Shown here piece by piece: positions 6,521 to 13,614 of a DNA stretch of 13,908 bases (positions within the stretch are counted from its first letter, which is position 1; every line of letters starts with the position of its first letter). The notes under the pieces were generated by a model. That model had not been told where the DNA came from, made no database searches, and worked only from the letters and a program-made list of their open reading frames with translations. The translations under genes and the position numbers were made by a program. The stretch is from a bacterium. Its GTDB lineage: Bacteria > Babelota > Babeliae > Babelales > RVW-14. The DNA lies in assembly GCA_023249935.1 (NCBI GenBank), contig JAHFBQ010000037.1:1-13908 (forward strand). Direction: 5' to 3'.

Positions 6521-8413
6521 ATGTTTAAAAACAACGAACAGAAAGACAATCACAAAAGATATTACTACCAAATACCGATGAATGTGGCAATTTTAGCCAC
6601 AAGCATATTTTTTACCACCATGGTAGAGCGCTATGAGCACAACATTGGCGGCGGCATTGGCCGTCCGTTACTTTTTTTACTCATCAACGTAGAAATTTTT
6701 ATCGCAATCTTTCTGGCTGCAAGTATCATCCGCCAGAGCGTCATCCTCTTTCTCGAACGCCGCAAAGAACGGCCTGGGTCTGTTTTTAAGAAAAACTTGC
6801 TCTTTTCGTTCATTTTTCTTTCAATTTTACCAGGAATCTTCATTTTTCTTGGTCCAAGCAAGCTGGTAGTCAAGCACCTTGACCTGTGGTTTGGGGCGCG
6901 GGTTGAACAGGGGCTAGCAGGCGGGCTGACTCTGTATCAAGAAACTTCACGGGAAATGAGGCATAGGCTTGCCCTGGCTGGCGCCAGCATTGCAGACAGT
7001 ATGACGATACCAGGCGCCACCCCACTCCCCATTCAAATCGAAAATTTCGAGGTCCACTGGTGGCCGCTCGAGGAAGAGGACATCAACCTTAAGGCAGAAA
7101 CTGCTCAATGGCGCGTCTTTCGTGAATTTAATGACCGAGGAATCAAAGAATTGAAAGCTTCTTTTACTAATCAACTTAAAACCCTCACCCCCGATAGCAG
7201 CACTATCATTGACTTTTTTGGCTCTACCTACTGGGTCAAGCACTACCCTACCGGCATCCTAGCACTCATCTTCCGTCCGCCTGCGGGAGTACGCAGTGCC
7301 CTGATCAAAATACAGAACGCCCATACCGACTACATGCACGTGCGCGAAATGAAACACGTCCTCAAATTCAATTTCTATCTCCAGGCCATCATTCTGTTGT
7401 TTTTAGTCCTGGTCCTCGCGATCTGGTGTGCATTTTACCTCGCCCGCGGCATCAGTCAACCTATTCAAAACCTGTTAGAAGCAACCAATGATGTACGCGC
7501 TGGCAAGCTTAAAATACAGGTAGAACCAACAGGCTCTCGCGACCTACAAGCATTATCAGTGAGTTTTAACGAAATGACCAAGTCTTTAGCCGCCGCTCAA
7601 ACAGATATTGACCGAAAAAACAACGAACTGATCAGTAACACGGTAAAACTCAACACGCTCAAAACCTGGCAGGAGGCGGTAAAACAAATTGCTCATGAAA
7701 TCAAAAACCCCCTCACTCCCATCCAACTAACAACACAGCGTCTCCAACGCCGCTGCCTACCGACACTCCATGGTGATGAGGCAAAAATTTTTGATGAAAG
7801 CTGCTCACTCATCCTCGATCAGGTCAGTACAATCAAAAGATTAGTCGCCGATTTTTCTTCTTTTGCAGCACCAGCCAAACTTGATCTACAACCATGCAAC
7901 ATCGCAACATTAATACAGAGCGTCGTTGCGCTTTTTCAACTCAGCTACCCAGACATTGAGTTTGTGATCCTTCGAGACGGCCCTGAGGGCCTCCTCAGGA
8001 TGATCGGCACCAAACAAGATAACCCAACCATCATGATCGACATCGATAAGATGAAGCGCGTCTTTGTAAACCTGATCACCAACAGCATTGAGGCGTTCAA
8101 AAACGCTCAGACACCGAAGCCAACAATCACAATTACAATCACATCTCTTCTTGTCATCCCGACCTCCGAGCCGGGATCCAATCCTACTCTCACCCATACC
8201 AAACAACTCCACATCACCTTTCAGGACAACGGTCCCGGCATCGCGCCGACAGTAGCAGACAAATTGTTTTTGCCGTACATCTCTACCGGTAAAAAAAACA
8301 TGGGCCTGGGACTTGCCATCGTGCACGAGATCATTACGCAGCACGGTGGCACCATTTGTGCTCAACCAGCACAGCAAGGCGCAAAATTTGCTTTTGATAT
8401 CACAATTCAGTAG
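6521..8413 (+). CDS. NtrY-like membrane sensor histidine kinase
   Basis: A 630-residue kinase that senses a signal at the membrane and would phosphorylate a response regulator. The ATG at 6521 has AAGAAGG (6508-6514) six bases upstream. Membrane segments lie at about residues 21-37, 48-68 and 90-112, then after an external region of about 170 residues at about 284-308. A HAMP linker follows (about 310-360, SQPIQNLLEATNDVRAGKL). The H-box is AHEIKNPLTPIQL with phospho-accepting His392, characteristic of NtrY. The ATPase domain has the N-box (Asn521, NSIEA), DNGPGIAP from Asp569 and GLGLAI at about 595-600. The PAS domain usual between HAMP and H-box in NtrY is absent. No response regulator gene is in the window, so it is an orphan here. 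Residues about 544-554 come from an inserted palindromic repeat. By eye the gene is richer in G+C, with more C-ending codons, than its neighbours. Confidence 0.95.
   Translation: MFKNNEQKDNHKRYYYQIPMNVAILATSIFFTTMVERYEHNIGGGIGRPLLFLLINVEIFIAIFLAASIIRQSVILFLERRKERPGSVFKKNLLFSFIFLSILPGIFIFLGPSKLVVKHLDLWFGARVEQGLAGGLTLYQETSREMRHRLALAGASIADSMTIPGATPLPIQIENFEVHWWPLEEEDINLKAETAQWRVFREFNDRGIKELKASFTNQLKTLTPDSSTIIDFFGSTYWVKHYPTGILALIFRPPAGVRSALIKIQNAHTDYMHVREMKHVLKFNFYLQAIILLFLVLVLAIWCAFYLARGISQPIQNLLEATNDVRAGKLKIQVEPTGSRDLQALSVSFNEMTKSLAAAQTDIDRKNNELISNTVKLNTLKTWQEAVKQIAHEIKNPLTPIQLTTQRLQRRCLPTLHGDEAKIFDESCSLILDQVSTIKRLVADFSSFAAPAKLDLQPCNIATLIQSVVALFQLSYPDIEFVILRDGPEGLLRMIGTKQDNPTIMIDIDKMKRVFVNLITNSIEAFKNAQTPKPTITITITSLLVIPTSEPGSNPTLTHTKQLHITFQDNGPGIAPTVADKLFLPYISTGKKNMGLGLAIVHEIITQHGGTICAQPAQQGAKFAFDITIQ
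8151..8181 (+). repeat. Diverged palindromic repeat inside the kinase gene
   Basis: The 28 bases from 8153 to 8180 run GTCATCCCG ... CCGGGATCCA and match the reverse complement of the copies at 209-238 and 9375-9404 at both ends. They share TCCCG and the ten bases CCGGGATCCA, with a changed and slightly longer loop. The copy is in frame and is translated as about VIPTSEPGSNP, between two strands of the kinase ATPase domain just before DNGPGIAP. This is the kind of in-gene placement known for Rickettsia palindromic elements. Confidence 0.6.
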
Positions 8414-8514
8414 AATATTCGGTTTTCCGGGCTTTTTTCAAAATCCCGTTTCAGTGATATTCTCAGTAGGAATGGAAAAATAAGTTTATTTGTTCTCTCA
8501 GATTGGGGTTACCT

Positions 8515-9138
8515 ATGAAAGTATTTAAAGTACTTGTATTCGGATTGTCATCAGCATTTGCGTTGTCTTCAGGAACACTGATACACGCGTCACAAGCGCG
8601 GCCTGATGCAGCACAAAAACAGTTTAATTGTGTTAAAGAAGCTGCAAAAACAATAAGAAACCTCTCTAATAAAAAAACTGCTTTAAGTGATACCAAAAGC
8701 ACCCGTTTCGCTGTTGCATGCAACCTGATTTCAGACGCATATGGATCAGATAACGTTGCTGTGATCAATTTTATCAATGAAGATGCAGATCTATTAGGTC
8801 TAGCCAACGTTTTCGACACGCTGCGAGAAGAAATAGAATCAGTAAAAGCTCTTGCTGCCCAAATCAGCACGAAAAGTCTGGTAGTGGATGATGCTGAAAA
8901 TTTCACTGGAGCATGCACAATGATTTTGGATATGTACAGACAAGACAACCCGTATGTAAAAGCCTTCATTAATTGCGATACACAGCTACAATTCATTCTA
9001 AATACTTTTGCGAAATCAACTGAACAAGAGGGCGTTGGCAGCGTTAAGACAACGCTATCGCTCGCACAACAATTTGCAAAGCAACTTATGGATGAAGAAC
9101 GCCAAAGACGTCTCCAGCAACGCCAGCACCGTCGCTAA
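8515..9138 (+). CDS. Small exported protein with two internal repeats
   Basis: A 207-residue protein of unknown family. The ATG at 8515 is preceded by TGGGG about six bases upstream; a TTG at 8503 is in frame but has no binding site. A signal peptide covers about residues 1-26 (MKVFKVLVFGLSSAFALSSG, ending near IHAS). The mature part contains two tandem copies of about 55 residues: FAVACNLISDAYGSDNVAVI then NFINEDADLLGLANVF, and FTGACTMILDMYRQDNPYVK then AFINCDTQLQFILNTF. Shared positions read F-x-x-A-C-x-x-I-x-D-x-Y-x-x-D-N-x-x-V-x-x-F-I-N, and each copy is followed by a helix with VK and LAxQ. Each repeat carries a Cys in the same place. The C-terminus is a basic Gln/Arg tail (ERQRRLQQRQHRR). 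It is the first of three neighbouring, related exported proteins and has its own strong terminator. Confidence 0.88.
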   Translation: MKVFKVLVFGLSSAFALSSGTLIHASQARPDAAQKQFNCVKEAAKTIRNLSNKKTALSDTKSTRFAVACNLISDAYGSDNVAVINFINEDADLLGLANVFDTLREEIESVKALAAQISTKSLVVDDAENFTGACTMILDMYRQDNPYVKAFINCDTQLQFILNTFAKSTEQEGVGSVKTTLSLAQQFAKQLMDEERQRRLQQRQHRR

Positions 9139-9171
9139 AGACGGACACTTCTTAGCGTACTAAAAGTTTAT

Positions 9172-9220
9172 AAAAAGGCTCAAAGTCCTTCTAAAAGGCG
9201 GCTTTGAGCCTTTTTCTTTG
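9172..9220 (+). terminator. Strong intrinsic terminator
   Basis: A perfect 14-bp stem (9172-9185 with 9202-9215) with core GGCTCAAAG/CTTTGAGCC, followed by a T-rich tract that includes TTTTTCTTT. It lies 33 bases after the stop at 9138 and separates the first exported-protein gene from the repeat element downstream. Confidence 0.9.
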
Positions 9221-9273
9221 CTTGATGACACGAGTTTGGCAACTTCTCAAATGAGAAGCATAGCCACGCCTAT

Positions 9274-9404
9274 ACGTCGTCCCGGCGAAGGCCGGGATCC
9301 AGGTTTAACTGGAAAGATTGTATCATTTCGTGTATTCTTTTCTCTTGCTCAAGGAATAGAAAAATGTATAAAAGCCTGGATCCCGGCCTTCGCCGGGACG
9401 ACGT
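9274..9404. repeat. 131-bp element with 30-bp terminal inverted repeats
   Basis: Bases 9274-9303 are the exact reverse complement of 9375-9404, and each arm contains its own hairpin (CCCGGC, 4-base loop, GCCGGG). The 71 bases between are AT-rich and hold no convincing gene. The element fills most of the gene-free stretch from 9139 to 9479, together with the terminator before it and a weak AT-rich leader after it. Possible readings are a pair of dispersed palindromes in opposite orientation, a MITE-like non-autonomous element, or an RNA-level structure. No target-site duplication is evident at its edges. Confidence 0.85.
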
Positions 9405-9479
9405 CGTGGTAGACATAACTCACTGTAAAAAGCAGACAAACTCGTGTTTTGTTTATAACTAACAATGAAGGAAAAGTTT

Positions 9480-10031
9480 ATGAAAAATTTATATCTCACA
9501 GGCCTATTTTCAGCACTAGCACTAACTTGCGCAACACACATATGCACAGCATCCGACAGACCAGATACCATTGCAGTCTTCAAAATAACTTCACTTAAGA
9601 GCATGTTTACTGATATGACCAAGCTTCACGAAAAAGCAGTCCTCGCTGAGCAAAAGCTTGATAAGAAAGCATACGACGAAGCTGTTGCTGAGATTAAAAT
9701 GCTTGTTGACGAAGTTTCCAATATCAATGAGACGGCACGGAAAAACCAAAACACCGCACTGATTGAAATAATCAAAGCAAATCGAGATGTACTCTATTAC
9801 TGTCTAAAACTTATAACACCCCCAGACATTGATGCTATCGCTGAAGAATATGCGACTGATCTTCAAGCTGCTCGGGCACAGAAACGTCGGCAACAGCAAG
9901 AAAATCGCCAACAACAAGTAGCCGCTGTTACTTCTCCGAAACACCTCCAATGTGGATCCCCTAGTAACCACGATAAAGAATCCGCAGGCTCTCGCCAACC
10001 CGCACGATTCGGCAAGGCCTCACACAGATAA
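9480..10031 (+). CDS. Small exported helical protein
   Basis: A 183-residue protein of unknown family. The ATG at 9480 is chosen because GAAGGA lies about six bases upstream; the in-frame ATG at 9465 overlaps this site. A signal peptide covers residues 1 to about 25 (MKNLYLTGLFSALALTCATH, ending near CTAS). The middle, about residues 35-125, is helical and charged. It includes the stretch TALIEIIKANRDVLYYCLKL, which resembles AAIKANEGLITTCLKQ in the next gene. The last 60 residues are low-complexity, rich in Gln and Arg (KRRQQQENRQQQ), and end basic (RFGKASHR). It belongs with its two neighbours in a small exported family. TATAAC at 9454-9459 may be its -10 box, without a good -35. No terminator hairpin is evident after it, so read-through into the next gene is possible. 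Confidence 0.85.
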   Translation: MKNLYLTGLFSALALTCATHICTASDRPDTIAVFKITSLKSMFTDMTKLHEKAVLAEQKLDKKAYDEAVAEIKMLVDEVSNINETARKNQNTALIEIIKANRDVLYYCLKLITPPDIDAIAEEYATDLQAARAQKRRQQQENRQQQVAAVTSPKHLQCGSPSNHDKESAGSRQPARFGKASHR

Positions 10032-10184
10032 AAATAAATCACTCATTGCACCAGCGAAAACAAGCTAAATTTCAGCACAAATTCACCATGCAATACACAA
10101 CTCTATCCGTGTAACAAAAATAGTAGTAGTTTCTCCGTAGTGGAAATCATTGTTCAAGGTGATCTCACAAAAAAGGAAAATGCT

Positions 10185-10934
10185 ATGAAAAAACGTTATA
10201 TCGTCGGCATGTGCTCTGCACTCGCACTGTCTTTTGTAACGCAAGTGTGCAATGCTGCTGACGGCACAGTAGGAAAACAAGTTCCGCAAGAGCAATCATC
10301 TGAGGGTTACTGGGGAGGCTGGGCAAATCCTTTGAACTGGTTTAGTGGAAGCGGCGCTCCGATCGCTCAACAAATTCAAGCGGCTCTTACAGAGGCTCTT
10401 GAAAGCGGAGATCCTGATGCTCTCGCTGACGCAGTAGATCATGTTTCAGCACTTCGCTTTACCGCCGGAGAGAATGGTGACACAGCTAAAGTAGCAGAAC
10501 TCGACGCTGCCATTAAAGCCAACGAAGGATTAATCACAACCTGTTTGAAACAAGAAGTAGAAAACAAAGCCAAGGACGGTGAGGATGATGCCCCACCACC
10601 ATTGATCGAAGTCACAGCCGCACAACCTAAAGTTAGCCCTAGAACTCTTACAGCAACTACTCACGCTACCAAAAAAGAAGATGAAGCGGTAAAATTAGCA
10701 CAAGAACTTCAGGACCTTAAATTACAGGTTATCAACCTAAGCAAAGCCCTATCTGAACGTGGAAAACAAGTAGTACAAGAGGCAGCAGAAGATGATTCTC
10801 GTGAACGCAGCGGCCTTCGCGGACTTTTCGAAGAAGAAGACACAGCACCTACAGTCAAAGCAGCCGTTCAGGAGCCTAAAAGATTAACAAAAGCCCAGAG
10901 AAGAGCTGCTAAAAGCGGCAAAAATAGACACTGA
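10185..10934 (+). CDS. Exported protein, paralogue of preceding gene
   Basis: A 249-residue protein of unknown family. The ATG at 10185 follows AAAAGGA with a spacing of about seven bases; an upstream in-frame ATG at 10140 would put 15 hydrophilic residues before the signal peptide. The signal peptide (MKKRYIVGMCSALALSFVTQ, ending near CNAA) aligns closely with that of the preceding gene: both have SALAL, a Thr, a Cys and Ala-Ser/Ala-Asp at the same places. An aromatic patch, YWGGWANPLNWF, follows at about residues 43-54. Next come a helical region ending in the shared IKAN...CLK motif, an acidic proline-rich linker (DGEDDAPPP), a coiled-coil-like helix (EAVKLAQELQDLKLQVINLS), and a basic tail (KRLTKAQRRAAKSGKNRH). 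The aromatic patch might contact a membrane or a glycan; this is a guess. Confidence 0.86.
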   Translation: MKKRYIVGMCSALALSFVTQVCNAADGTVGKQVPQEQSSEGYWGGWANPLNWFSGSGAPIAQQIQAALTEALESGDPDALADAVDHVSALRFTAGENGDTAKVAELDAAIKANEGLITTCLKQEVENKAKDGEDDAPPPLIEVTAAQPKVSPRTLTATTHATKKEDEAVKLAQELQDLKLQVINLSKALSERGKQVVQEAAEDDSRERSGLRGLFEEEDTAPTVKAAVQEPKRLTKAQRRAAKSGKNRH

Positions 10935-10956
10935 GAAAACTCGCTAAAATCACCGG

Positions 10957-10995
10957 GGAGGGGCATAAAAAGCCCCTCCACTTCTCCTTTTCAGC
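10957..10995 (+). terminator. Intrinsic terminator
   Basis: GGAGGGGC (10957-10964) pairs with GCCCCTCC (10972-10979) across a seven-base A-rich loop, and a pyrimidine-rich tract ending CCTTTTC follows. It begins 22 bases after the stop at 10934. The rest of the gap to 11202 is AT-rich and presumably holds the helicase promoter; I see no box pair there that is convincing. Confidence 0.7.
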
Positions 10996-11202
10996 CGTGC
11001 TAGCAAGAACGATCGCCCCCTTCTCAAACAATTCCAGAAGATAATTGTATATTTCTATTTGAATATATGATAACCTGATATCAACAATTACGAAGTTTTC
11101 GTAGGTAAAAATCTTAAAATGGTCTAGCATAGTGGGCTCATTTGAATGCCAACGAACTAGACAATAATAATCTATATTCCCACATCTTACTTTCAGGAAA
11201 TT

Positions 11203-12465
11203 ATGTCAAAGTACAGTAATCCAGAACATTCGTCAGAAAAGAAACCTTTTTTTAGAGCATCAGCCGATAAACCGGCTCGCTCTTTTGGTGGAGGCGGCAG
11301 ACGACCTGCTCCTCAACGCAGCGGCGGCTTCGGCGGTCCAAGAAGAGGTCCAGCCCGCCCAATCAAAAAATTTAACCCTTCAGACTTTATTAAAAAAGTT
11401 GAAGAGACCGTAGTTGCGCCGATCTATAATCCGACGCACATGTTTGCTGATTTCGCACTTGAAGTTCAAGTAAAGAAAAACATCAGCAAGCGCGGCTACA
11501 CCATGCCAACCCCTATTCAAGATGAAGCGATCCCTCATTTGCTTGAAGGCAAAGATTTGATCGGTACCGCAAATACCGGTACCGGCAAAACAGCTGCATT
11601 CTTGATCCCTCTGGTAAACAACGTTTTAACGAAAAAAACCAGCAGAGTGTTGATCATTACCCCAACCAGAGAATTGGCAGCTCAAATTCAAAGCGAACTT
11701 GATCTGTTCAAAGAAGGTACGGGTATCAATTCAGTGTTGTGTATCGGTGGCATGAGCATTCATTACCAAGCGAGCCAACTAAGAAGAAATCCTGCATTCG
11801 TTATCGGTACACCAGGCCGTTTGAAAGATTTAGAACAAAATAGAATTTTGAATCTAGCAAACTATACTTCTATCGTACTCGACGAAGTTGATACCATGTT
11901 CGACATGGGCTTCATCAACGACATGAAGTACATCATTGAAAAGTTGCCTGCAAAACGTCATTCGTTGTTCTTCTCTGCTACCATTTCAAAAGATATCAAA
12001 GCAGTGATGGACACGTTTGTTACCAACCCGGTATCAATCAACGTTAAAACGAGACAAACTGCTGAAAACGTCAACCAAGACGTTATCAGAGCTTACCCAC
12101 AAGACAAGATTGAAGTGTTGCATGATCTTTTGATCAAGCCTGAATTTACCAAAGTAATCATCTTTGCAAGAACTCAAGCGGCCACCGATAAGCTTTCAAA
12201 AGCTTTGAGAGCTCGTGGCTTCCATGTGTCGACCATCCACGGTGCGAAGACGCAAGGACAGCGCAAAAAGGCGTTACAGATGTTTAAAGATAATCATATC
12301 AATATCCTCTTGGCAACCGACGTTGTTGCGCGAGGTATCGATATCAATGACGTCTCACACGTGATCAACTTTGATCAACCACAAACGTATGAAGACTACA
12401 TCCACAGAATCGGCCGTACCGGTCGTGCCAATAAGGTTGGCCAAGCCATCACCTTTATTGACTAA
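11203..12465 (+). CDS. DEAD-box ATP-dependent RNA helicase (DEVD variant)
   Basis: A 420-residue helicase that unwinds or remodels RNA using ATP, likely in ribosome assembly or mRNA turnover. AGGAAA precedes the ATG at 11203. Motifs appear in order: Q-motif region (about residues 81-108, FADF...PTPIQ), Walker A ANTGTGKT (123-130), PTRELA, GTPGRL, motif II DEVD (227-230), SAT (258-260), IIFARTQ, ATDVVARGID and HRIGRTGR (401-408). Motif II has Val in place of the usual Ala; the catalytic Asp and Glu are kept, so it should be active. The chain ends twelve residues after motif VI, so there is no C-terminal extension. Instead, the N-terminus (about residues 20-55) is a basic Gly/Arg-rich tail (RSFGGGGRRP, GGFGGPRRGPARP), which in relatives is more often C-terminal and binds RNA. 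It is transcribed alone and ends in a strong terminator. Confidence 0.96.
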   Translation: MSKYSNPEHSSEKKPFFRASADKPARSFGGGGRRPAPQRSGGFGGPRRGPARPIKKFNPSDFIKKVEETVVAPIYNPTHMFADFALEVQVKKNISKRGYTMPTPIQDEAIPHLLEGKDLIGTANTGTGKTAAFLIPLVNNVLTKKTSRVLIITPTRELAAQIQSELDLFKEGTGINSVLCIGGMSIHYQASQLRRNPAFVIGTPGRLKDLEQNRILNLANYTSIVLDEVDTMFDMGFINDMKYIIEKLPAKRHSLFFSATISKDIKAVMDTFVTNPVSINVKTRQTAENVNQDVIRAYPQDKIEVLHDLLIKPEFTKVIIFARTQAATDKLSKALRARGFHVSTIHGAKTQGQRKKALQMFKDNHINILLATDVVARGIDINDVSHVINFDQPQTYEDYIHRIGRTGRANKVGQAITFID

Positions 12466-12478
12466 AACGGTTTAGTGA

Positions 12479-12521
12479 AAAGAGCCCGAAGTAGCGTAAG
12501 TTACTTCGGGCTCTTTAGTTT
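12479..12521 (+). terminator. Strong intrinsic terminator
   Basis: A perfect 15-bp stem (12479-12493 with 12502-12516, core GAGCCCGAAGTA) with an eight-base loop, followed by AGTTTT. It begins 13 bases after the helicase stop. The A-run on its left side could let it work on the minus strand as well. Confidence 0.9.
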
Positions 12522-12585
12522 TAAGCTTAATTCTGTTACCCTTCTGGTTTGTTGAATAAATCAACCTCGTGAGTGGTGAGTGTGT

Positions 12586-13104
12586 ATGAAAAAGCTCTAT
12601 GCCCCTTGGCGTCATGATTATGTGACACGCGCAAAAGATAAATCCAAGCCCAAAGACCAAATCGGTGAAGTGGATTGCGTTTTTTGCCAGAAATTTCAGG
12701 CAGTCGACGATACAAAACATCTTATTCTCAAACGCTTCGAGCGCTGCGCTGTCGTCATGAATTATTATCCCTACAATGCCGGCCACCTCATGGTACTCCC
12801 GCTTGCTCACAAGCCATCCCTTGAATCTTTAGATAAGATCACACGCAGCGACATGATGGAAGCGGTAACGCACAGCATGACGGTGATCCAGGCTGTAGTA
12901 AAATGTGAAGGTTTTAACATTGGCATTAATGTTGGCATTGCTGGCGGCGGCGGCATCCCATCACACCTGCATATCCACGTGCTTCCTCGTTGGTCGGGCG
13001 ATACCAATTTTCTAACTACGTTGACAGAAACAAACTTAATCTGCTCAGACTTCCTTAAGCTCTATCCTCAGTTGCAGGAAGCTTTTAAAAATGTGGTTTT
13101 ATAA
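12586..13104 (+). CDS. HIT-family hydrolase, Ap4A phosphorylase-like
   Basis: A 172-residue HIT protein. The ATG at 12586 is preceded by GGTGAG at five bases; the in-frame GTG at 12580 overlaps that site. The HIT signature is HLHIHVLPRW, with His127, His129 and His131; the middle one would be the catalytic nucleophile. A Cys31-x-x-Cys34 pair (CVFC) probably binds zinc. The pattern LYAPWRHDY near the N-terminus, then YYPYNAGHLMVLP, NIGINVG, GGGGIPSHLHIHVLPRW and GDTNF matches the HIT branch that includes mycobacterial Ap4A phosphorylase Rv2613c. It likely cleaves dinucleoside polyphosphates such as Ap4A in the cytoplasm; whether as phosphorylase or hydrolase cannot be told from the sequence. 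It heads a tight group: the next gene begins on the base after its stop. Confidence 0.94.
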   Translation: MKKLYAPWRHDYVTRAKDKSKPKDQIGEVDCVFCQKFQAVDDTKHLILKRFERCAVVMNYYPYNAGHLMVLPLAHKPSLESLDKITRSDMMEAVTHSMTVIQAVVKCEGFNIGINVGIAGGGGIPSHLHIHVLPRWSGDTNFLTTLTETNLICSDFLKLYPQLQEAFKNVVL

Positions 13105-13614
13105 ATGAAAAAAAAATTTGTACTAACGATCTCTTTGTTTTTAAGCTGTTGTAATGTTTTTGCTATGGAACGTCTAGCTCTTACCATACTAGATCAAAAT
13201 CGCCCCATTCAAAAACATCGTCATTTTCATTACGTTGCCCCAGAAGAGCTCTATAATTTCTTACAAGCACCCGGAAACGAAAAAACTCACGCATACTTCA
13301 AAAATGTCATCCGCTGGTTGCACAAAGAACACTCGGATTTCGCACCGGACCAACACAACTTACTTTTACTATCACTGCTCAGCATTTATAAAAGCAAACT
13401 AGAGCTCGAAATATTTGAGCATAACTCTCGTCCGATGTACATCATTGGCAACTTTATCGAATATCTCCTGGCATGGATCCCTCTTGATGCTTGGTTTGAA
13501 AGGTTGACAGCCAATGAATCCCGTAGCTTAGAATCTTTAATCAATGAGTTTGAGCTTTATCATGTACCTATTTGGCTTACTGTAAAAAAGAAGCATGAGG
13601 CCGATCTCTCGTGA
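13105..13614 (+). CDS. Exported protein, tandem paralogue 1
   Basis: A 169-residue protein of unknown family. Its ATG directly follows the TAA of the HIT gene, and the nearest purine-rich site (CAGGAAG, 13076-13082) is too far away, so translation is probably coupled. A signal peptide covers residues 1-20 (MKKKFVLTISLFLSCCNVFA). The mature part is helical with many His and aromatic residues, and includes the segment AYFKNVIRWLHKEHSDF (about 63-79), which resembles AYKHYAKITGWLLHKQRF in the next gene. A hydrophobic stretch, IIGNFIEYLLAWIPLDAW, lies at about residues 113-130. The adjacent CC in the signal peptide is not a good lipobox. Its role is unknown; the link with the HIT gene may be only transcriptional. 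Confidence 0.85.
   Translation: MKKKFVLTISLFLSCCNVFAMERLALTILDQNRPIQKHRHFHYVAPEELYNFLQAPGNEKTHAYFKNVIRWLHKEHSDFAPDQHNLLLLSLLSIYKSKLELEIFEHNSRPMYIIGNFIEYLLAWIPLDAWFERLTANESRSLESLINEFELYHVPIWLTVKKKHEADLS

Noticed and set aside
7910..8377. Minus-strand open frame of 155 codons
   Set aside because: Antisense to the ATPase domain of the histidine kinase, whose motifs are unmistakable; an artefact of its GC-richer codons.
8463..8996. Minus-strand open frame of 177 codons
   Set aside because: It lies fully antisense to the exported protein at 8515-9138, which has a signal peptide, a ribosome binding site and internal repeats. The antisense frame has no ribosome binding site and an unconvincing composition.
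209..9404. CRISPR array as an explanation of the repeats
   Set aside because: The copies are few, differ in orientation, are thousands of bases apart or only paired, and no cas genes are present.
9218..9622. Short open frames on both strands across the inverted repeats, with RRPGEGRDPG-like peptides
   Set aside because: The peptide is simply the translation of the palindromic repeat, a common cause of spurious gene calls; there is no ribosome binding site.
10909..11130. Minus-strand open frame of 73 codons before the helicase
   Set aside because: It runs through the terminator hairpin at 10957-10979 and into the preceding gene, and has no ribosome binding site; probably the AT-rich leader read in reverse.
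11040..11170. Promoter boxes for the helicase (TTGTAT/TATGAT and TTGAAT/AATAAT)
   Set aside because: Both pairs have only 15-base spacing and partial matches in an AT-rich stretch, so neither is supported above chance.
12472..12810. Minus-strand open frame of 112 codons
   Set aside because: It reads through the helicase terminator and is antisense to the N-terminal half of the HIT protein.
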